Source: a virus
IMG/VR virus record: IMGVR_UViG_3300025425_002733
Coordinates: 1-21,814 of that record
Length of the DNA: 21,814 nucleotides
Direction: 5' to 3' (one strand)
Every line of letters starts with the position of its first letter. Position 1 is the first letter of the stretch. The position numbers and the translations under genes were made by a program. The notes under the pieces were generated by a model, which saw only the letters and a program-made list of their open reading frames with translations, searched no databases and was not told the DNA's origin. This document shows, one piece after another, positions 21,109 to 21,814 of this stretch.

Positions 21109-21231
21109 AGCAACGTGGGCGTAGGGGTTCCTTCCTTTTGGGTGATTTGGATGACTTGGTAATTGACCAAGTAAATAATCACCAGCTTCCTGTATCATTT
21201 TCCAGAGTTTACGCCGATTATCATCATTCAT
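21004..21231 (-). CDS. Attachment-site host gene, 75-aa ORF6C-like protein
   Basis: An intact 75-aa protein whose C-terminal 34 codons come from the element side of attR. HVAICVKEKFGNSYKDIPDEKFQEVVDYINFL resembles the end of phage antirepressor ORF6C-type domains ('SYKDIPxxxFxEVxxYI'). The N-terminal part contains GDYLLGQLPSHPNHPKGRNPYAH. It may itself be a phage-derived gene kept by the host. The start ATG at 21231 has no strong SD. The resemblance is by motif only; its function is unknown. Confidence 0.7.
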   Translation of the reverse strand: MNDDNRRKLWKMIQEAGDYLLGQLPSHPNHPKGRNPYAHVAICVKEKFGNSYKDIPDEKFQEVVDYINFLKENPS

Positions 21232-21260
21232 ACTACTCTAAACTATGATTTATCTCTAAA

Positions 21261-21284
21261 TGATCTAGTCTATGATCTAGTTTA
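21261..21284. repeat. 12-bp tandem repeat upstream of the attachment gene
   Basis: TGATCTAGTCTA (21261-21272) is followed by TGATCTAGTTTA (21273-21284), one mismatch. It lies in the upstream region of the 75-aa gene and may be its operator. Confidence 0.4.
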
Positions 21285-21634
21285 GCACCAATTAATATCT
21301 ATTTCATTAACAATTTTTATAATTCTTCGGCTCTAGTTTGGACTCTAAAAAGACTCTGTTTCCTCACTTTTAAGGTTGTGGATAAATATCGTTATCTTCG
21401 TCTTTTGTTCTTATTGCTCCGGCTGTTGACCTCGGCAAAAGGGGGCCAATCAATAGTGGGCCCCAAGCAAACTCGTTCTATGGCGTTTTAAAAAGGGTGT
21501 ATAGGCAGTTTTAGTTTAGGGGAGGTAATAGTTTTACCTTTAGAGTTAGTTCTAGACAGTTAAAGCTGTTGAAAACTAATTGAAAAAAAATAATTTTCAA
21601 AAAAATATTACTTAAAAATATTATAGAAAAAATT
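21285..21634. other. Non-coding flank with a consensus DnaA box
   Basis: No convincing gene is seen. TGTGGATAA (21377-21385) matches the consensus DnaA box on the opposite strand, but it is alone. AGGTAA/TTACCT (21523-21528, 21534-21539) is a short dyad. The GC-richer block 21416-21500 (GGGGGCC, GGGCCCC) stands out from the surrounding AT-rich DNA but is not tRNA-like by eye. Confidence 0.35.
21580..21600. repeat. AT-rich inverted repeat before the last gene
   Basis: TTGAAAA (21580-21586) and TTTTCAA (21594-21600) are exact inverted repeats around a 7-base loop, 34 bases before the ATG at 21635. It could be an operator or a weak hairpin. Confidence 0.35.
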
Positions 21635-21814
21635 ATGGCTTGGAATAACAGAGAAAATCATTTAACGAACCGGCATGACCAAACGCCAGTTATCGACCGT
21701 TGTATCAACTGTGGAGATCACGAACAGGTTTATGCTCAAATTACAATGGAGTTTGGAGAAGGTAATCTTAACACCGGTCCAATATGCAAGAAGTGTTATT
21801 CTACTAATCTTTGA
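21635..21814 (+). CDS. Small two-CxxC zinc-ribbon-like protein
   Basis: 59 aa, ending with TGA at the last base of the window. It contains CINC (residues 23-26) and CKKC (51-54), a pair of CxxC motifs about 25 residues apart, the spacing of a small zinc ribbon that binds one zinc. Asn/His-rich N-terminus (MAWNNRENHLTNRHDQ). It belongs to the host side beyond attR. No partner is visible, and its function is unknown. Confidence 0.6.
   Translation: MAWNNRENHLTNRHDQTPVIDRCINCGDHEQVYAQITMEFGEGNLNTGPICKKCYSTNL

Noticed and set aside
21416-21500. GC-richer block as a tRNA or structured RNA
   Set aside because: No cloverleaf pairing, TTC-type arm or CCA-adjacent acceptor stem could be laid out by eye. 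Only short GGGCCCC-type self-complementarity is present.

Overview
The window is AT-rich bacterial DNA that appears to hold one complete integrated mobile element of about 20.7 kb (366-21108), with short stretches of host or flanking DNA on each side. The coding style (AT-rich, AGA arginine, tightly packed genes with 1-4 base overlaps), the VOC-type host gene on the left and a consensus DnaA box on the right suggest a Gram-negative, probably marine, low-GC bacterium. A Pelagibacterales-like alphaproteobacterium is my best guess, but that is an inference with low confidence. The element boundaries are set by a perfect 129-base direct repeat (366-494 and 20980-21108). The right copy is the 3' end of an intact 75-codon gene, and the left copy is a leftover 34-codon fragment of the same gene. 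The element therefore integrated into the 3' end of a protein-coding gene and restored it.

Layout, left to right: (1) the 3' end of a VOC/glyoxalase-like host gene (1-285). (2) attL and a large tyrosine recombinase (600-2273). (3) A leftward three-gene cassette (5748-2335): a small lipoprotein, a 123-aa protein of unknown function, and a 916-aa protein joining an Mrr-like nuclease, an SF2 helicase and a C-terminal array of W..W.DFLG repeats, which looks like a stand-alone defence protein. (4) A candidate CII-type regulator (5892-6413), then a structured spacer. (5) A long, very AT-rich rightward cargo operon (6465-12269): a lipoprotein, a uracil-DNA-glycosylase-like protein, a PD-(D/E)XK nuclease-like protein, a second near-identical lipoprotein, and a run of small unknowns. 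Among these are three paralogues of a 57-59 aa acidic protein ending in Leu-His, two small membrane proteins, a secreted protein and another lipoprotein. (6) A rightward replication module (12333-19339): an unknown 166-aa protein, an AlpA/excisionase-like HTH protein behind a promoter with a 20-base dyad, a gp2.5-type ssDNA-binding protein, small proteins including a ribbon-helix-helix candidate, a coiled-coil protein, an 836-aa TOPRIM-plus-SF3 helicase and a PD-(D/E)XK resolvase-like nuclease. (7) An HTH-bearing 310-aa protein (19569-20501). (8) About 480 bases of non-coding right end holding a repeated promoter motif, a possible pseudoknotted RNA, spaced T-tracts, dyads and integrase arm-type repeats. 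(9) attR with the restored host gene, a non-coding stretch with a DnaA box, and a 59-aa two-CxxC protein ending exactly at the window edge.

The element has integration and replication genes but no recognisable terminase, portal, capsid, tail or conjugation genes. It looks like a phage satellite or similar non-autonomous replicating island that carries defence-like cargo. The best candidate for an undescribed system is the UDG-like/nuclease pair framed by duplicated lipoproteins. The LH-peptide gene cluster and the nuclease-helicase operon come next.
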